Shown: positions 45,611-56,701 of the stretch, in pieces
Layout: every line of letters begins with the position of its first letter
How positions within the stretch are numbered: position 1 is the stretch's first letter
Assembly: GCA_036172665.1 (NCBI GenBank)
Contig: CM069871.1
Coordinates: forward strand, 5,518,001-5,582,000
Direction of reading: 5' to 3'
Origin: Prosopocoilus inquinatus
Lineage: Eukaryota; Arthropoda; Insecta; Coleoptera; Lucanidae
DNA: 64,000 nt
The notes under the pieces: model-generated
The model's input: the letters and a program-made list of their open reading frames with translations, nothing else
Told to the model about the DNA's origin: nothing
Databases searched by the model: none
Position numbers and translations under genes: made by a program

Positions 45611-46499
45611 GGTGGTGGATATTAACGCACGAAATTCAACAAAAAACGGGACAGTCTATAAATAACAGATAAGTTGCTTTTTCTTGTATTTATTTTTACC
45701 TGATACCTGTTGTTTTGTTTTTTTTTAATTTAGCGCGCACGACCTTCTACTTCGATGATCAATTGATAGACCTACATGTCAGTTAGTTAGGCAACCATAC
45801 TTACACCTTTCTAACTTCTAACACATCTATTTAGGGAAACTGCTTCTTTTTACAGAATCAAAACATACGCGACATCAAAACCCAGTTAAAATTGGTGACA
45901 CGGCTTGAAATCATTTGTGATGTTACGACGCAATGGACTTATGCAAATTCATAATTAATACTAATATTTACCGCGAGAGTAAATAGTGCGACACTAATTC
46001 CGTTTCTGGGAATATTAACATGATCTGTAATACGATACAAATGTATGTTACATTGCCGACACAAACAGACCAAATTAAATGCACGAATGATTTGTTATTC
46101 GCTTGGGCGAATTTACTGCACAAGAAAATGTTCACGCATCCGAGAAACGAAACTGTAATTAATTCGTTGATTAGAAGCAATAATCAAATAAATTAAATTC
46201 TTTTTAATGCGAAACTAATTTCGAAATTTAACTTTCCAGTGAGTATTGCTACAAAAACTCAATTTGAATAATGCCCGATTTCTTTTCTTTCTGTTAAATT
46301 TATCTTGCCAGCTATTACGCTCGGAAACCATTGTATCGGTAATAGATATTGATAGCCTGGTAGTTAAATTTATCAAAATGTGGAAAAGTCGAGCCTCACA
46401 AATGCATAAAATATTTGAGAGAAAAATGAACAGATCGGCTACCTTTGGCCCATTCTGTACGTTAAGTAATTCAATTCCTTTATTAATTTATGCTTATAG
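45611..46499. other. No gene recognised
   Basis: AT-rich sequence. Frames of 70 codons (reverse, 45,968-46,180) and 96 codons (forward, 46,246-46,536) have no domain. Confidence 0.45.
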
Positions 46500-46640
46500 C
46501 GAATTGGCGTTCAATTTTTCGCGTTGGCTTAATTAATTCTCACGCCCGTCACGACTGAGCTGCTGTCTTTGTGCCGAAGCTAATTTCCCCGGCACATCAG
46601 CTTGCTGATACTCATGTAAGTAGCAAGGCGCGAAATTCAA
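46500..46640 (+). repeat. Third, diverged copy of the 111-bp repeat
   Basis: Shares GGCGTTCA, AATTAATTC.CACG, GTGCCGAAG, TTCCC.CGGCA and TTGCTGATACTCA with 45388-45610. It also shares the GCACGAAATTCAA-like word that follows the second copy there. Confidence 0.6.
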
Positions 46641-46711
46641 AAAAAGATGATAAATTGTCGGATATTTCATCTCAACTTGTAAACGTACGCGCAAACTCTT
46701 CTCCCTCTGGC

Positions 46712-46885
46712 TTTAAATCTTTTGCTTTTAATATGAATCTTTCGTCTAGAATATAAACAGAGCAAAGTAGACTAAGCGAATGTCTTCGTTTAGTGTGATA
46801 CCACTAAACGAAGACATTCGCTTAGTCTACTTTGCTCTGTTTATATTCTAGACGAAAGATTCATATTAAAAGCAAAAGATTTAAA
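46712..46885. repeat. Perfect 84-bp palindrome with 6-nt loop
   Basis: Bases 46712-46795 are the exact reverse complement of 46802-46885, with no mismatch that I can find over 84 pairs. The spacer is 6 nt (TGATAC, 46796-46801). The arm starts TTTAAATCTTTTGCTTTTAA and ends TCTTCGTTTAGTG. No similar sequence occurs elsewhere in the window. The arms are ordinary AT-rich DNA with no transposon-like ends. Perfect arms imply a very recent event, ongoing gene conversion between arms, or a fold-back artefact of library preparation or assembly. Confidence 0.95.
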
Positions 46886-48349
46886 ATATTTTATAATATC
46901 TCTTTCAAGCTTTAATGAAATATATGGTATGTATACTTGTATTAGTTGTTATGTGTTTCATCATAAAATAATGATGATGACTACGTTTATTAAGTAAACG
47001 AGTTAAACGCCCACCCTGTTCAACTAAAAACTACATTAACAGAAAACTCATTAATTACGAGGTCCTTTTCAAGAGGTGAACGAAGCAACTTCTCGTTACG
47101 AAAATAATTGCATATTTTAATTTTTGAATTCTACCTGTGCAGGGTCAGACAAAGTTATTATTTTCACACTTTGCCTTGCAAACGTTCTTTTCTGAGTACT
47201 TAAATGCAAGCTGCAATTTAAAGCCGTCCCAATTCTAAATTCGTAATGATACCTAACCGCAGAGGAAGGTTTTTAATGAATACGTAATTCGGTTCAATTT
47301 GGTAATTAAAGGAATTTCGAAATGAAATTGAAGATATGACGACACCTTCACAATTAAAATAACACACCTACCCGAATTCAAGTTTCGCAACTACAAGATG
47401 AATTACAACCGTAATTAGTGGAAAGTTCCGGTCCACGGAGAGAGAGGGTGGTTGACTTTGTCTTCTGAAAGCTCGTTATTGAGTTGCTGCTCTGTGAATT
47501 AGCAAGTCAGCTCCGAACGAATCCCTGACTGTGCTGTGCTGTACTCCTCACCTCAGACACTGTGCACTTATCAATTAGAAATATAACCGAAAGGAAATGC
47601 TCATTTAATAAGCGTTACCCCCAACTCTGTGGTTATTATTTCATTTGCATTCGCCCTATTTTCCTAGTTAGTTTCTTAGTGCAGAGCCGGGCGTGGCGGC
47701 AGTCGTGTAATTATCGATGAATTTGCTTACGCACCAAAAAAAAAATTCAATCCCATTAGCGAGTTCATTAATTATGATTTCAGTTCAGCTCAAAACTGTT
47801 TAATGTAATGTAGCGTTAATTAAAGCACAATTCTTAAAATACCATTACTTGGAAACGTTTTTTTTTTTGCTTTTGGACTACTTCTGTCTCTCCGTGAATT
47901 ATTTAGAATCGAACATGAGTCATCAACATGAATTCTTTCTTCCTTCTGAAAGCCAGTGCAATAAGGATTTGATTTTCCTATCGGTGCGAAAAAAAAGATA
48001 TTTAATTTTATTTAATTTGTCGGCTTTCATTCAGACTTGCGACGCCGGTCTACAACACGTTACCTTCTCAGTTCTGCGCTCTTAGGGGAGACTTTGATAT
48101 TTATTAACAAGTCTACTTAATACTCAAAATTGCACCCTTTAGGGTCTACGCCTCTGGCGCAAGCCCTTCTTGCCGGACCCTAGCTACGGTGCTGCAACTT
48201 CTTGTGAGTTGTCATGTACTAAATCGAATAGGAGCCGAAATACATGTTACCATGACTCAATTTGTTACGAGTTACAAAAAGCTGACACAGCAGTTCACGT
48301 TGGAATCGTCGCGCAATCTAGCCAGGAAAAGTGCACTGAATAGACGCTC
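46886..48349. other. No gene recognised
   Basis: Unique AT-rich sequence. Frames of 77-78 codons near 47.8-48.4 kb have no domain. Confidence 0.5.
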
Positions 48350-48428
48350 TGGTTTTATAGTTAATCGAGGAAATTCCCATAAGGAGCGAGACAACGAGGG
48401 AGAAGAAGTTGACAATCTTTAGGACACA
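48350..48428 (+). repeat. 5' part of dispersed element E leading into the satellite
   Basis: TTAATCGAGGAAATTCCCAT, GGAGCGAGACAACGAGGGAG and AAGAAGTTGACAATCTTTAGG match the 5' side of the single E copy at 26,040-26,125. The sequence then runs directly into the first satellite monomer. The array therefore sits inside, and was amplified from, an E copy. Confidence 0.75.
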
Positions 48429-51400
48429 ATGTCTCTATCCTGGCTTTCGTGCGAAAGCTTTTCCAGGAACGCATTTTTGACTCTAAACTTTCAAACCATC
48501 CACCGAACAAGGAAATCGTCTTCCAGAGGTGGCTCGTTCTCATTTAAAATTTACTCAACGTCACTATCCTGGATTTCGTGCAAAAACTTCTCTAGGAACG
48601 CATTTTTGACTCTAAACACTCAAACCTACCGAACAAGGAAATCGTCTTCCAGGGGTGGCTCATTCTCAGTTAAAATTGACTCAACGTCCCAATCCTTGCT
48701 TTCGTGCAAAAACTTCTCTGGGAACGCATTTTTGGCTCTAAACTCTCAAACCATCTACCAAATAAGGAAATCGACTTCTAGGGGTGGCTCGTTCTCAGTT
48801 AAAATTGACTCAACGTCACTATCCTGGCTTTCGTGCAAAAACTTCTCTAGGAACGCATTTTTGACACTAAACACTCAAACCTACCGAACAAGGAAATCGT
48901 CTTCCAGGGGTGGCTCGTTCTCAGTTAAAATTGACTCAACGTCCCAATCCTTGCTTTCGTGCAAAAACTTCTCTGGGAACGCATTTTTGGCTCTAAACTC
49001 TCAAACCATCTACCAAATAAGGAAATCGACTTCTAGGGGTGGCTCGTTCTCAGTTAAAATTGACTCAACGTCACTATCCTGGCTTTCGTGCAAAAACTTC
49101 TCTAGGAACGCATTTTTGACACTAAACACTCAAACCTACCGAACAAGGAAATCGTCTTCCAGGGGTGGCTCGTTCTCAGTTAAAATTGACTCAACGTCCC
49201 AATCCTTGCTTTCGTGCAAAACTTCTCTGGGAACGCATTTTTGGCTCTAAACTCTCAAACCATCTACCAAATAAGGAAATCGACTTCTAGGGGTGGCTCG
49301 TTCTCAGTTAAAATTGACTCAACGTCACTATCCTGGCTTTCGTGCAAAAACTTCTCTAGGAACGCATTTTTGACACTAAACACTCAAACCTACCGAACAA
49401 GGAAATCGTCTTCCAGGGGTGGCTCGTTCTCAGTTAAAATTGACTCAACGTCCCAATCCTTGCTTTCGTGCTAAAACTTCTCTGGGAACGGATTTTTGGC
49501 TCTAAACTCTCAAACCATCTACCAAATAAGGAAATCGACTTCTAGGGGTGGCTCGTTCTCAGTTAAAATTGACTCAACGTCACTATCCTGGCTTTCGTGC
49601 AAAAACTTCTCTAGGAACGCATTTTTGACACTAAACACTCAAACCTACCGAACAAGGAAATCGTCTTCCAGGGGTGGCTCGTTCTCAGTTAAAATTGACT
49701 CAACGTCCCAATCCTTGCTTTCGTGCAAAAACTTCTCTGGGAACGCATTTTTGGCTCTAAACTCTCAAACCATCTACCAAATAAGGAAATCGACTTCTAG
49801 GGGTGGCTCGTTCTCAGTTAAAATTGACTCAACGTCACTATCCTGGCTTTCGTGCAAAAACTTCTCTAGGAACGCATTTTTGACACTAAACACTCAAACC
49901 TACCGAACAAGGAAATCGTCTTCCAGGGGTGGCTCGTTCTCAGTTAAAATTGACTCAACGTCCCAATCCTTGCTTTCGTGCAAAACTTCTCTGGGAACGC
50001 ATTTTTGGCTCTAAACTCTCAAACCATCTACCAAATAAGGAAATCGACTTCTAGGGGTGGCTCGTTCTCAGTTAAAATTGACTCAACGTCACTATCCTGG
50101 CTTTCGTGCAAAAACTTCTCTAGGAACGCATTTTTGACACTAAACACTCAAACCTACCGAACAAGGAAATCGTCTTCCAGGGGTGGCTCGTTCTCAGTTA
50201 AAATTGACTCAACGTCCCAATCCTTGCTTTCGTGCAAAACTTCTCTGGGAACGCATTTTTGGCTCTAAACTCTCAAACCATCTACCAAATAAGGAAATCG
50301 ACTTCTAGGGGTGGCTCGTTCTCAGTTAAAATTGACTCAACGTCACTATCCTGGCTTTCGTGCAAAAACTTCTCTAGGAACGCATTTTTGACACTAAACA
50401 CTCAAACCTACCGAACAAGGAAATCGTCTTCCAGGGGTGGCTCGTTCTCAGTTAAAATTGACTCAACGTCCCAATCCTTGCTTTCGTGCAAAAACTTCTC
50501 TGGGAACGCATTTTTGGCTCTAAACTCTCAAACCATCTACCAAATAAGGAAATCGACTTCTAGGGGTGGCTCGTTCTCAGTTAAAATTGACTCAACGTCA
50601 CTATCCTGGCTTTCGTGCAAAAACTTCTCTAGGAACGCATTTTTGACACTAAACACTCAAACCTACCGAACAAGGAAATCGTCTTCCAGGGGTGGCTCGT
50701 TCTCAGTTAAAATTGACTCAACGTCCCAATCCTTGCTTTCGTGCAAAAACTTCTCTGGGAACGCATTTTTGGCTCTAAACTCTCAAACCATCTACCAAAT
50801 AAGGAAATCGACTTCTAGGGGTGGCTCGTTCTCAGTTAAAATTGACTCAACGTCACTATCCTGGCTTTCGTGCAAAAACTTCTCTAGGAACGCATTTTTG
50901 ACACTAAACACTCAAACCTACCGAACAAGGAAATCGTCTTCCAGGGGTGGCTCGTTCTCAGTTAAAATTGACTCAACGTCCCAATCCTTGCTTTCGTGCA
51001 AAACTTCTCTGGGAACGCATTTTTGGCTCTAAACTCTCAAACCATCTACCAAATAAGGAAATCGACTTCTAGGGGTGGCTCGTTCTCAGTTAAAATTGAC
51101 TCAACGTCACTATCCTGGCTTTCGTGCAAAAACTTCTCTAGGAACGCATTTTTGACACTAAACACTCAAACCTACCGAACAAGGAAATCGTCTTCCAGGG
51201 GTGGCTCGTTCTCAGTTAAAATTGACTCAACGTCCCAATCCTTGCTTTCGTGCAAAAACTTCTCTGGGAACGGATTTTTGGCTCTAAACTCTCAAACCAT
51301 CTACCAAATAAGGAAATCGACTTCTAGGGGTGGCTCGTTCTCAGTTAAAATTGACTCAACGTCACTATCCTGGCTTTCGTGCAAAAACTTCTCTAGGAAC

Positions 51401-54400
51401 GCATTTTTGACTCTAAACACTCAAACCTACCGAACAAGGAAATCGTCTTCCAGGGGTGGCTCGTTCTCAGTTAAAATTGACTCAACGTCCCAATCCTTGC
51501 TTTCGTGCAAAAACTTCTCTGGGAACGCATTTTTGGCTCTAAACTCTCAAACCATCTACCAAATAAGGAAATCGACTTCTAGGGGTGGCTCGTTCTCAGT
51601 TAAAATTGACTCAACGTCACTATCCTGGCTTTCGTGCAAAAACTTCTCTAGGAACGCATTTTTGACACTAAACACTCAAACCTACCGAACAAGGAAATCG
51701 TCTTCCAGGGGTGGCTCGTTCTCAGTTAAAATTGACTCAACGTCCCAATCCTTGCTTTCGTGCAAAAACTTCTCTGGGAACGCATTTTTGGCTCTAAACT
51801 CTCAAACCATCTACCAAATAAGGAAATCGACTTCTAGGGGTGGCTCGTTCTCAGTTAAAATTGACTCAACGTCACTATCCTTGCTTTCGTGCAAAAACTT
51901 CTCTGGGAACGCATTTTTGGCTCTAAACTCTCAAACCATCTACCAAATAAGGAAATCGACTTCTAGGGGTGGCTCGTTCTCAGTTAAAATTGACTCAACG
52001 TCACTATCCTGGCTTTCGTGCAAAAACTTCTCTAGGAACGCATTTTTGACACTAAACACTCAAACCTACCGAACAAGGAAATCGTCTTCCAGGGGTGGCT
52101 CGTTCTCAGTTAAAATTGACTCAACGTCCCAATCCTTGCTTTCGTGCAAAAACTTCTCTGGGAACGGATTTTTGGCTCTAAACTCTCAAACCATCTACCA
52201 AATAAGGAAATCGACTTCTAGGGGTGGCTCGTTCTCAGTTAAAATTGACTCAACGTCACTATCCTTGCTTTCGTGCAAAAACTTCTCTGGGAACGCATTT
52301 TTGGCTCTAAACTCTCAAACCATCTACCAAATAAGGAAATCGACTTCTAGGGGTGGCTCGTTCTCAGTTAAAATTGACTCAACGTCACTATCCTGGCTTT
52401 CGTGCAAAAACTTCTCTAGGAACGCATTTTTGACTCTAAACACTCAAACCTACCGAACAAGGAAATCGTCTTCCAGGGGTGGCTCGTTCTCAGTTAAAAT
52501 TGACTCAACGTCCCAATCCTTGCTTTCGTGCAAAAACTTCTCTGGGAACGCATTTTTGGCTCTAAACTCTCAAACCATCTACCAAATAAGGAAATCGACT
52601 TCTAGGGGTGGCTCGTTCTCAGTTAAAATTGACTCAACGTCACTATCCTGGCTTTCGTGCAAAAACTTCTCTAGGAACGCATTTTTGACACTAAACACTC
52701 AAACCTACCGAACAAGGAAATCGTCTTCCAGGGGTGGCTCGTTCTCAGTTAAAATTGACTCAACGTCCCAATCCTTGCTTTCGTGCTAAAACTTCTCTGG
52801 GAACGGATTTTTGGCTCTAAACTCTCAAACCATCTACCAAATAAGGAAATCGACTTCTAGGGGTGGCTCGTTCTCAGTTAAAATTGACTCAACGTCACTA
52901 TCCTGGCTTTCGTGCAAAAACTTCTCTAGGAACGCATTTTTGACACTAAACACTCAAACCTACCGAACAAGGAAATCGTCTTCCAGGGGTGGCTCGTTCT
53001 CAGTTAAAATTGACTCAACGTCCCAATCCTTGCTTTCGTGCAAAAACTTCTCTGGGAACGGATTTTTGGCTCTAAACTCTCAAACCATCTACCAAATAAG
53101 GAAATCGACTTCTAGGGGTGGCTCGTTCTCAGTTAAAATTGACTCAACGTCACTATCCTGGCTTTCGTGCAAAAACTTCTCTAGGAACGCATTTTTGACT
53201 CTAAACACTCAAACCTACCGAACAAGGAAATCGTCTTCCAGGGGTGGCTCGTTCTCAGTTAAAATTGACTCAACGTCCCAATCCTTGCTTTCGTGCAAAA
53301 ACTTCTCTGGGAACGCATTTTTGGCTCTAAACTCTCAAACCATCTACCAAATAAGGAAATCGACTTCTAGGGGTGGCTCGTTCTCAGTTAAAATTGACTC
53401 AACGTCACTATCCTGGCTTTCGTGCAAAAACTTCTCTAGGAACGCATTTTTGACACTAAACACTCAAACCTACCGAACAAGGAAATCGTCTTCCAGGGGT
53501 GGCTCGTTCTCAGTTAAAATTGACTCAACGTCCCAATCCTTGCTTTCGTGCAAAAACTTCTCTGGGAACGCATTTTTGGCTCTAAACTCTCAAACCATCT
53601 ACCAAATAAGGAAATCGACTTCTAGGGGTGGCTCGTTCTCAGTTAAAATTGACTCAACGTCACTATCCTTGCTTTCGTGCAAAAACTTCTCTGGGAACGC
53701 ATTTTTGGCTCTAAACTCTCAAACCATCTACCAAATAAGGAAATCGACTTCTAGGGGTGGCTCGTTCTCAGTTAAAATTGACTCAACGTCACTATCCTGG
53801 CTTTCGTGCAAAAACTTCTCTAGGAACGCATTTTTAACACTAAACACTCAAACCTACCGAACAAGGAAATCGTCTTCCAGGGGTGGCTCGTTCTCAGTTA
53901 AAATTGACTCAACGTCCCAATCCTTGCTTTCGTGCAAAAACTTCTCTGGGAACGCATTTTTGGCTCTAAACTCTCAAACCATCTACCAAATAAGGAAATC
54001 GACTTCTAGGGGTGGCTCGTTCTCAGTTAAAATTGACTCAACGTCACTATCCTGGCTTTCGTGCAAAAACTTCTCTAGGAACGCATTTTTGACACTAAAC
54101 ACTCAAACCTACCGAACAAGGAAATCGTCTTCCAGGGGTGGCTCGTTCTCAGTTAAAATTGACTCAACGTCCCAATCCTTGCTTTCGTGCAAAAACTTCT
54201 CTGGGAACGCATTTTTGGCTCTAAACTCTCAAACCATCTACCAAATAAGGAAATCGACTTCTAGGGGTGGCTCGTTCTCAGTTAAAATTGACTCAACGTC
54301 ACTATCCTGGTTTTCGTGCAAAAACTTCTCTAGGAACGCATTTTTGGCTCTAAACACTCAAACCTATCGAACAAGGAAATCGTCTTCCAGGGGTGGCTCG

Positions 54401-54417
54401 TTCTCAGTTAAAATTTA
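48429..54417 (+). repeat. 6-kb satellite: 129+126-bp monomers in a 255-bp higher-order unit
   Basis: About 47 monomers in head-to-tail order. Type A (129 bp) reads TTGCTTTCGTGCAAAAACTT, CTCTGGGAACG, CATCTACCAAATAAGG, ATCGACTTCTAGG. Type B (126 bp) reads TGGCTTTCGTGCAAAAACTT, CTCTAGGAACG, AAACCTACCGAACAAGG, ATCGTCTTCCAGG. Both share GGGGTGGCTCGTTCTCAGTT and AAAATTGACTCAACGTC. They alternate strictly except at about 51,881, 52,263 and 53,669, where A follows A through a hybrid junction. Interior units are nearly identical, while the first two and last monomers are diverged, the pattern expected from unequal exchange. Because 129 and 126 are multiples of three, one frame stays open for up to 597 codons (50,996-52,789) and 535 codons (52,811-54,418). 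It is broken by an A deletion in four units (about 49,220, 49,982, 50,238, 51,002) and by a TAA in two (near 49,472 and 52,786). I do not call a protein gene. Confidence 0.95.
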
Positions 54418-55281
54418 GATTGTGAGTGATTTTGGGACAAAGCCGCACTTGAAGGGGCGTTTAAGATTTTCTTTTCCCCGATCGAAATGACATTTTCTCA
54501 ACTAGTTACAAAAGTGGTTTCAATAATGCAAATGAAAATTAAAAATCCCTTTTTATATTGCAAATTTTGCAAATCGTGCGCGCCTTGTTAACCAACTTTA
54601 ACGAGGACAGGACGACTAGTTCCGCTTCCAATTAAAAACTTCGCCGGCACGCTTAATAAAGTTTAAAAAATATTTAGCCGGATATTCACTTGCAGTTTAA
54701 GAAGAAGATAATGACGACGGGGTGGGGGCGGTGGATTTTATTCGGGCGAGGTCCGACTTCTGCGTCGTGCACTTTTTCCATATTTTCTTTTGTTTCTAAA
54801 CAGGAAAGAAATCAGTGTGGAAGTCGGGAAGCATTGAATATTGACTTTATTACGTGTGTCGTCATAAAGATGGCGCAATGAGAGGAAAATAATGTATTAT
54901 AATTCCGTTTTATATGCGCCGTGACGAAATTAGAGATTCGTAATGTTCGGGGTCGCACACGAGGGCGTAACAATAAAATATCCCCGAATGACCTCAGATA
55001 TAATCGGCTATAAAATCAATCATAATCTTATAGTAACGCAGTTAAATAAAACTTACTTATGCTGCGCGTAACGTTTTTTTTGTTTTACAATTGATTCCTA
55101 TCTGCTTTCTTCAAAAAAAGAACAAAAAAATCAACGACGTTTAGTTTCGTGGTTGTGATGTAACTTGAACTTCATTTTTATCTTAATTACTCCTATTATA
55201 AAACGTTTATATACATATTTATAAATCTGCACTACACTATTATATAACAGCCTATGTGCGATGTATGTGTGACACTTTAAC
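54418..55281. other. No gene recognised
   Basis: Unique AT-rich DNA with a GC-rich patch (GGGGTGGGGGCGGTGG) at about 54,719-54,734. The 63-codon frame at 54,690-54,881 has no domain. Confidence 0.5.
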
Positions 55282-55640
55282 CGGAATCGGAAGTATAGAT
55301 AAGACGCTTGCCTCGGGTTACGCAAGACACTTGCACTCTGGCTAGGGAAGCAGACAAGACGCTTGCCTGGGGTTAGGCAAGACACTTGCACTCTGGTAAG
55401 GAAAGCAGACAAGACGCTTGTCGCAGGTTATGCAAGAAACTTGCATCGGAGGACGGGAGCGTCAGACAAGACGCTTATCTCGGGTTACGCAAAACACTTG
55501 CACTCCGGTCAGGAAACAGACAAGGCGCTTGTCGCAGGTTGTGCAAGAAACTTGCATCGAATGACGGAAGTGTTAGATAAGACGCTTATCTCAGGTTACG
55601 GAAGAAACTTGCATCGGAGGGCGAGACTGTTAGCAAGACT
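55282..55640 (+). repeat. ~56-bp tandem array, six units, alternating types
   Basis: GACGCTT or GGCGCTT starts at 55303, 55358, 55413, 55470, 55524 and 55581 (spacings 55, 55, 57, 54, 57). The first two units are of GCCT(C/G)GGGTTA type. After that GTCGCAGGTT and ATCTC(G/A)GGTTA units alternate, and units ending ACTTGCACTC or AACTTGCATCG also interchange, so a dimer of about 112 bp is visible. Several units contain CTTGCCT...AGGCAAG and can fold into a short hairpin. A 118-codon frame (55,363-55,719) spans it without domain support. Confidence 0.8.
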
Positions 55641-56208
55641 TTCGCTAAAGGTCGATTCAAGAAACTTAGACAGGATTCAGCTGAACCAACGCCCACTTCA
55701 CACAGGCCTGTTTCATTAGGTGGGAGAATACCCCGACTTGAAAATTGATTCATCTGAAATGCGGTCACCATTTTAAGTTATCTTGCCATTTCGTTACCCC
55801 ATTTATTAAAATACCTACACCCTAAAGTTACGTACTGTACTTAGGAAGCACCTTGTATATAAAATGTAAACAGTTTTCCCGTGAGGATTCTGGAAAATGC
55901 TTTCATGCTTGAACGCTGCTCGCCAGGTCATTATGTATTTCTTCGTAGATTAGACTTTTTCTTATTTTACAATTTAAGATGAAGATTTACTTTTAATCTA
56001 AGAATTGATGATTAAATTTAGATGACCAGCTGAATGAACCTTGCCCATAACTCACACCTAACTTTATAAATTATGTGAATTCATTTCCCTTAATTTTCTA
56101 AACAATTTTATTGCAAATTGTGCGTTTTTTTCGCTAGACGATTATCTATTTACTTCTTAACGGCTGTTCATCAGTTTTCTTGAGTTTATTGAAACTACTG
56201 AGCACTGA
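55641..56208. other. No gene recognised
   Basis: AT-rich spacer between the 56-bp array and the first tRNA gene. Confidence 0.5.
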
Positions 56209-56280
56209 GCCTTCTTAGCTCAGTGGTAGAGCACTGGTCTCGTAAACCAGGGGTCGTGAGTTCAAACCTCACAGAAGGCA
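56209..56280 (+). tRNA. tRNA-Thr (anticodon CGT), copy 1
   Basis: Seventy-two bases fold into a complete cloverleaf. The acceptor stem GCCTTCT/AGAAGGC is fully paired. The D arm is GCTC/GAGC with loop AGTGGTA. The anticodon stem is CTGGT/ACCAG with loop CTCGTAA (anticodon CGT at 56241-56243, reading ACG threonine codons). The variable loop is GGGTC, and the T arm is GTGAG/CTCAC with loop TTCAAAC. The discriminator is A; CCA is not encoded, as expected in a eukaryotic nuclear gene. The pol III A and B boxes are the D and T regions. A TTTT terminator lies at 56295-56298. No intron. Its acceptor stem differs from the other copies by compensating changes, so it is likely under selection. Confidence 0.95.
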
Positions 56281-56294
56281 ACTGGAATAAACTG

Positions 56295-56298
56295 TTTT
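56295..56298 (+). terminator. Pol III T-run terminator of tRNA-Thr copy 1
   Basis: First run of four T after the tRNA, 15 bases downstream of its 3' end; runs of four or more T terminate pol III. Confidence 0.7.
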
Positions 56299-56613
56299 GC
56301 TTAATAATAATTTTAATTAGAATTCAATTACTTCAGAGTTTATTTCTTTTGCATTTTCGGAATCTAATAATTTCGTACCCTGAGCTTTCCCTGCCGTTTA
56401 CTTACGGCAACAACTTTTGCTTTACGAGTAAAGAAAGTCCGTCGCCTTTCGCAGATCAAACCCAACTTTGCTTTTCGTTAAATAAAAGTTTCTCGCGGTG
56501 CTTTTAATAGATTCGAGTTTCCGCTGTCAATTAAGTCCGCCCGCGTTTTGTAAATGCTAAAATAATTTAGTGTTATATTTTCCGAGATATTCGGGGGAGC
56601 TGCTGAGCGCCGA

Positions 56614-56685
56614 GCCTCCTTAGCTCAGTGGAAGAGCACTGGTCTTGTAAACCAGGGGTCGTGAGTTCAAACCTCACAGGAGGCA
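56614..56685 (+). tRNA. tRNA-Thr (anticodon TGT), copy 2
   Basis: The same 72-base cloverleaf with a perfect acceptor stem GCCTCCT/AGGAGGC, anticodon loop CTTGTAA and anticodon TGT at 56646-56648 (ACA codons, with wobble to ACG). The D loop reads AGTGGAA where the other copies have AGTGGTA. This substitution lies next to the conserved GG and does not disrupt the stem. A run of five T at 56697-56701 terminates it. It lies 333 bp from copy 1 in the same orientation. The two isoacceptors differ by one anticodon base within nearly the same body, so one probably arose from the other by anticodon change after duplication. Confidence 0.95.
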
Positions 56686-56696
56686 GCGAGGTGTCA

Positions 56697-56701
56697 TTTT
56701 T
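56697..56701 (+). terminator. Pol III T-run terminator of tRNA-Thr copy 2
   Basis: TTTTT 12 bases after the tRNA 3' end. Confidence 0.7.

Noticed and set aside
50996..52789. 597-codon frame in the satellite as a protein gene
   Set aside because: It is only the repeat read in one frame. Start codons arise from frame-breaking variants, there is no promoter or unique domain, and equivalent frames are broken by single-base deletions in sister units.
48429..54417. CRISPR-like array
   Set aside because: Units are contiguous, 126-129 bp, with no unique spacers, and the sequence is eukaryotic.
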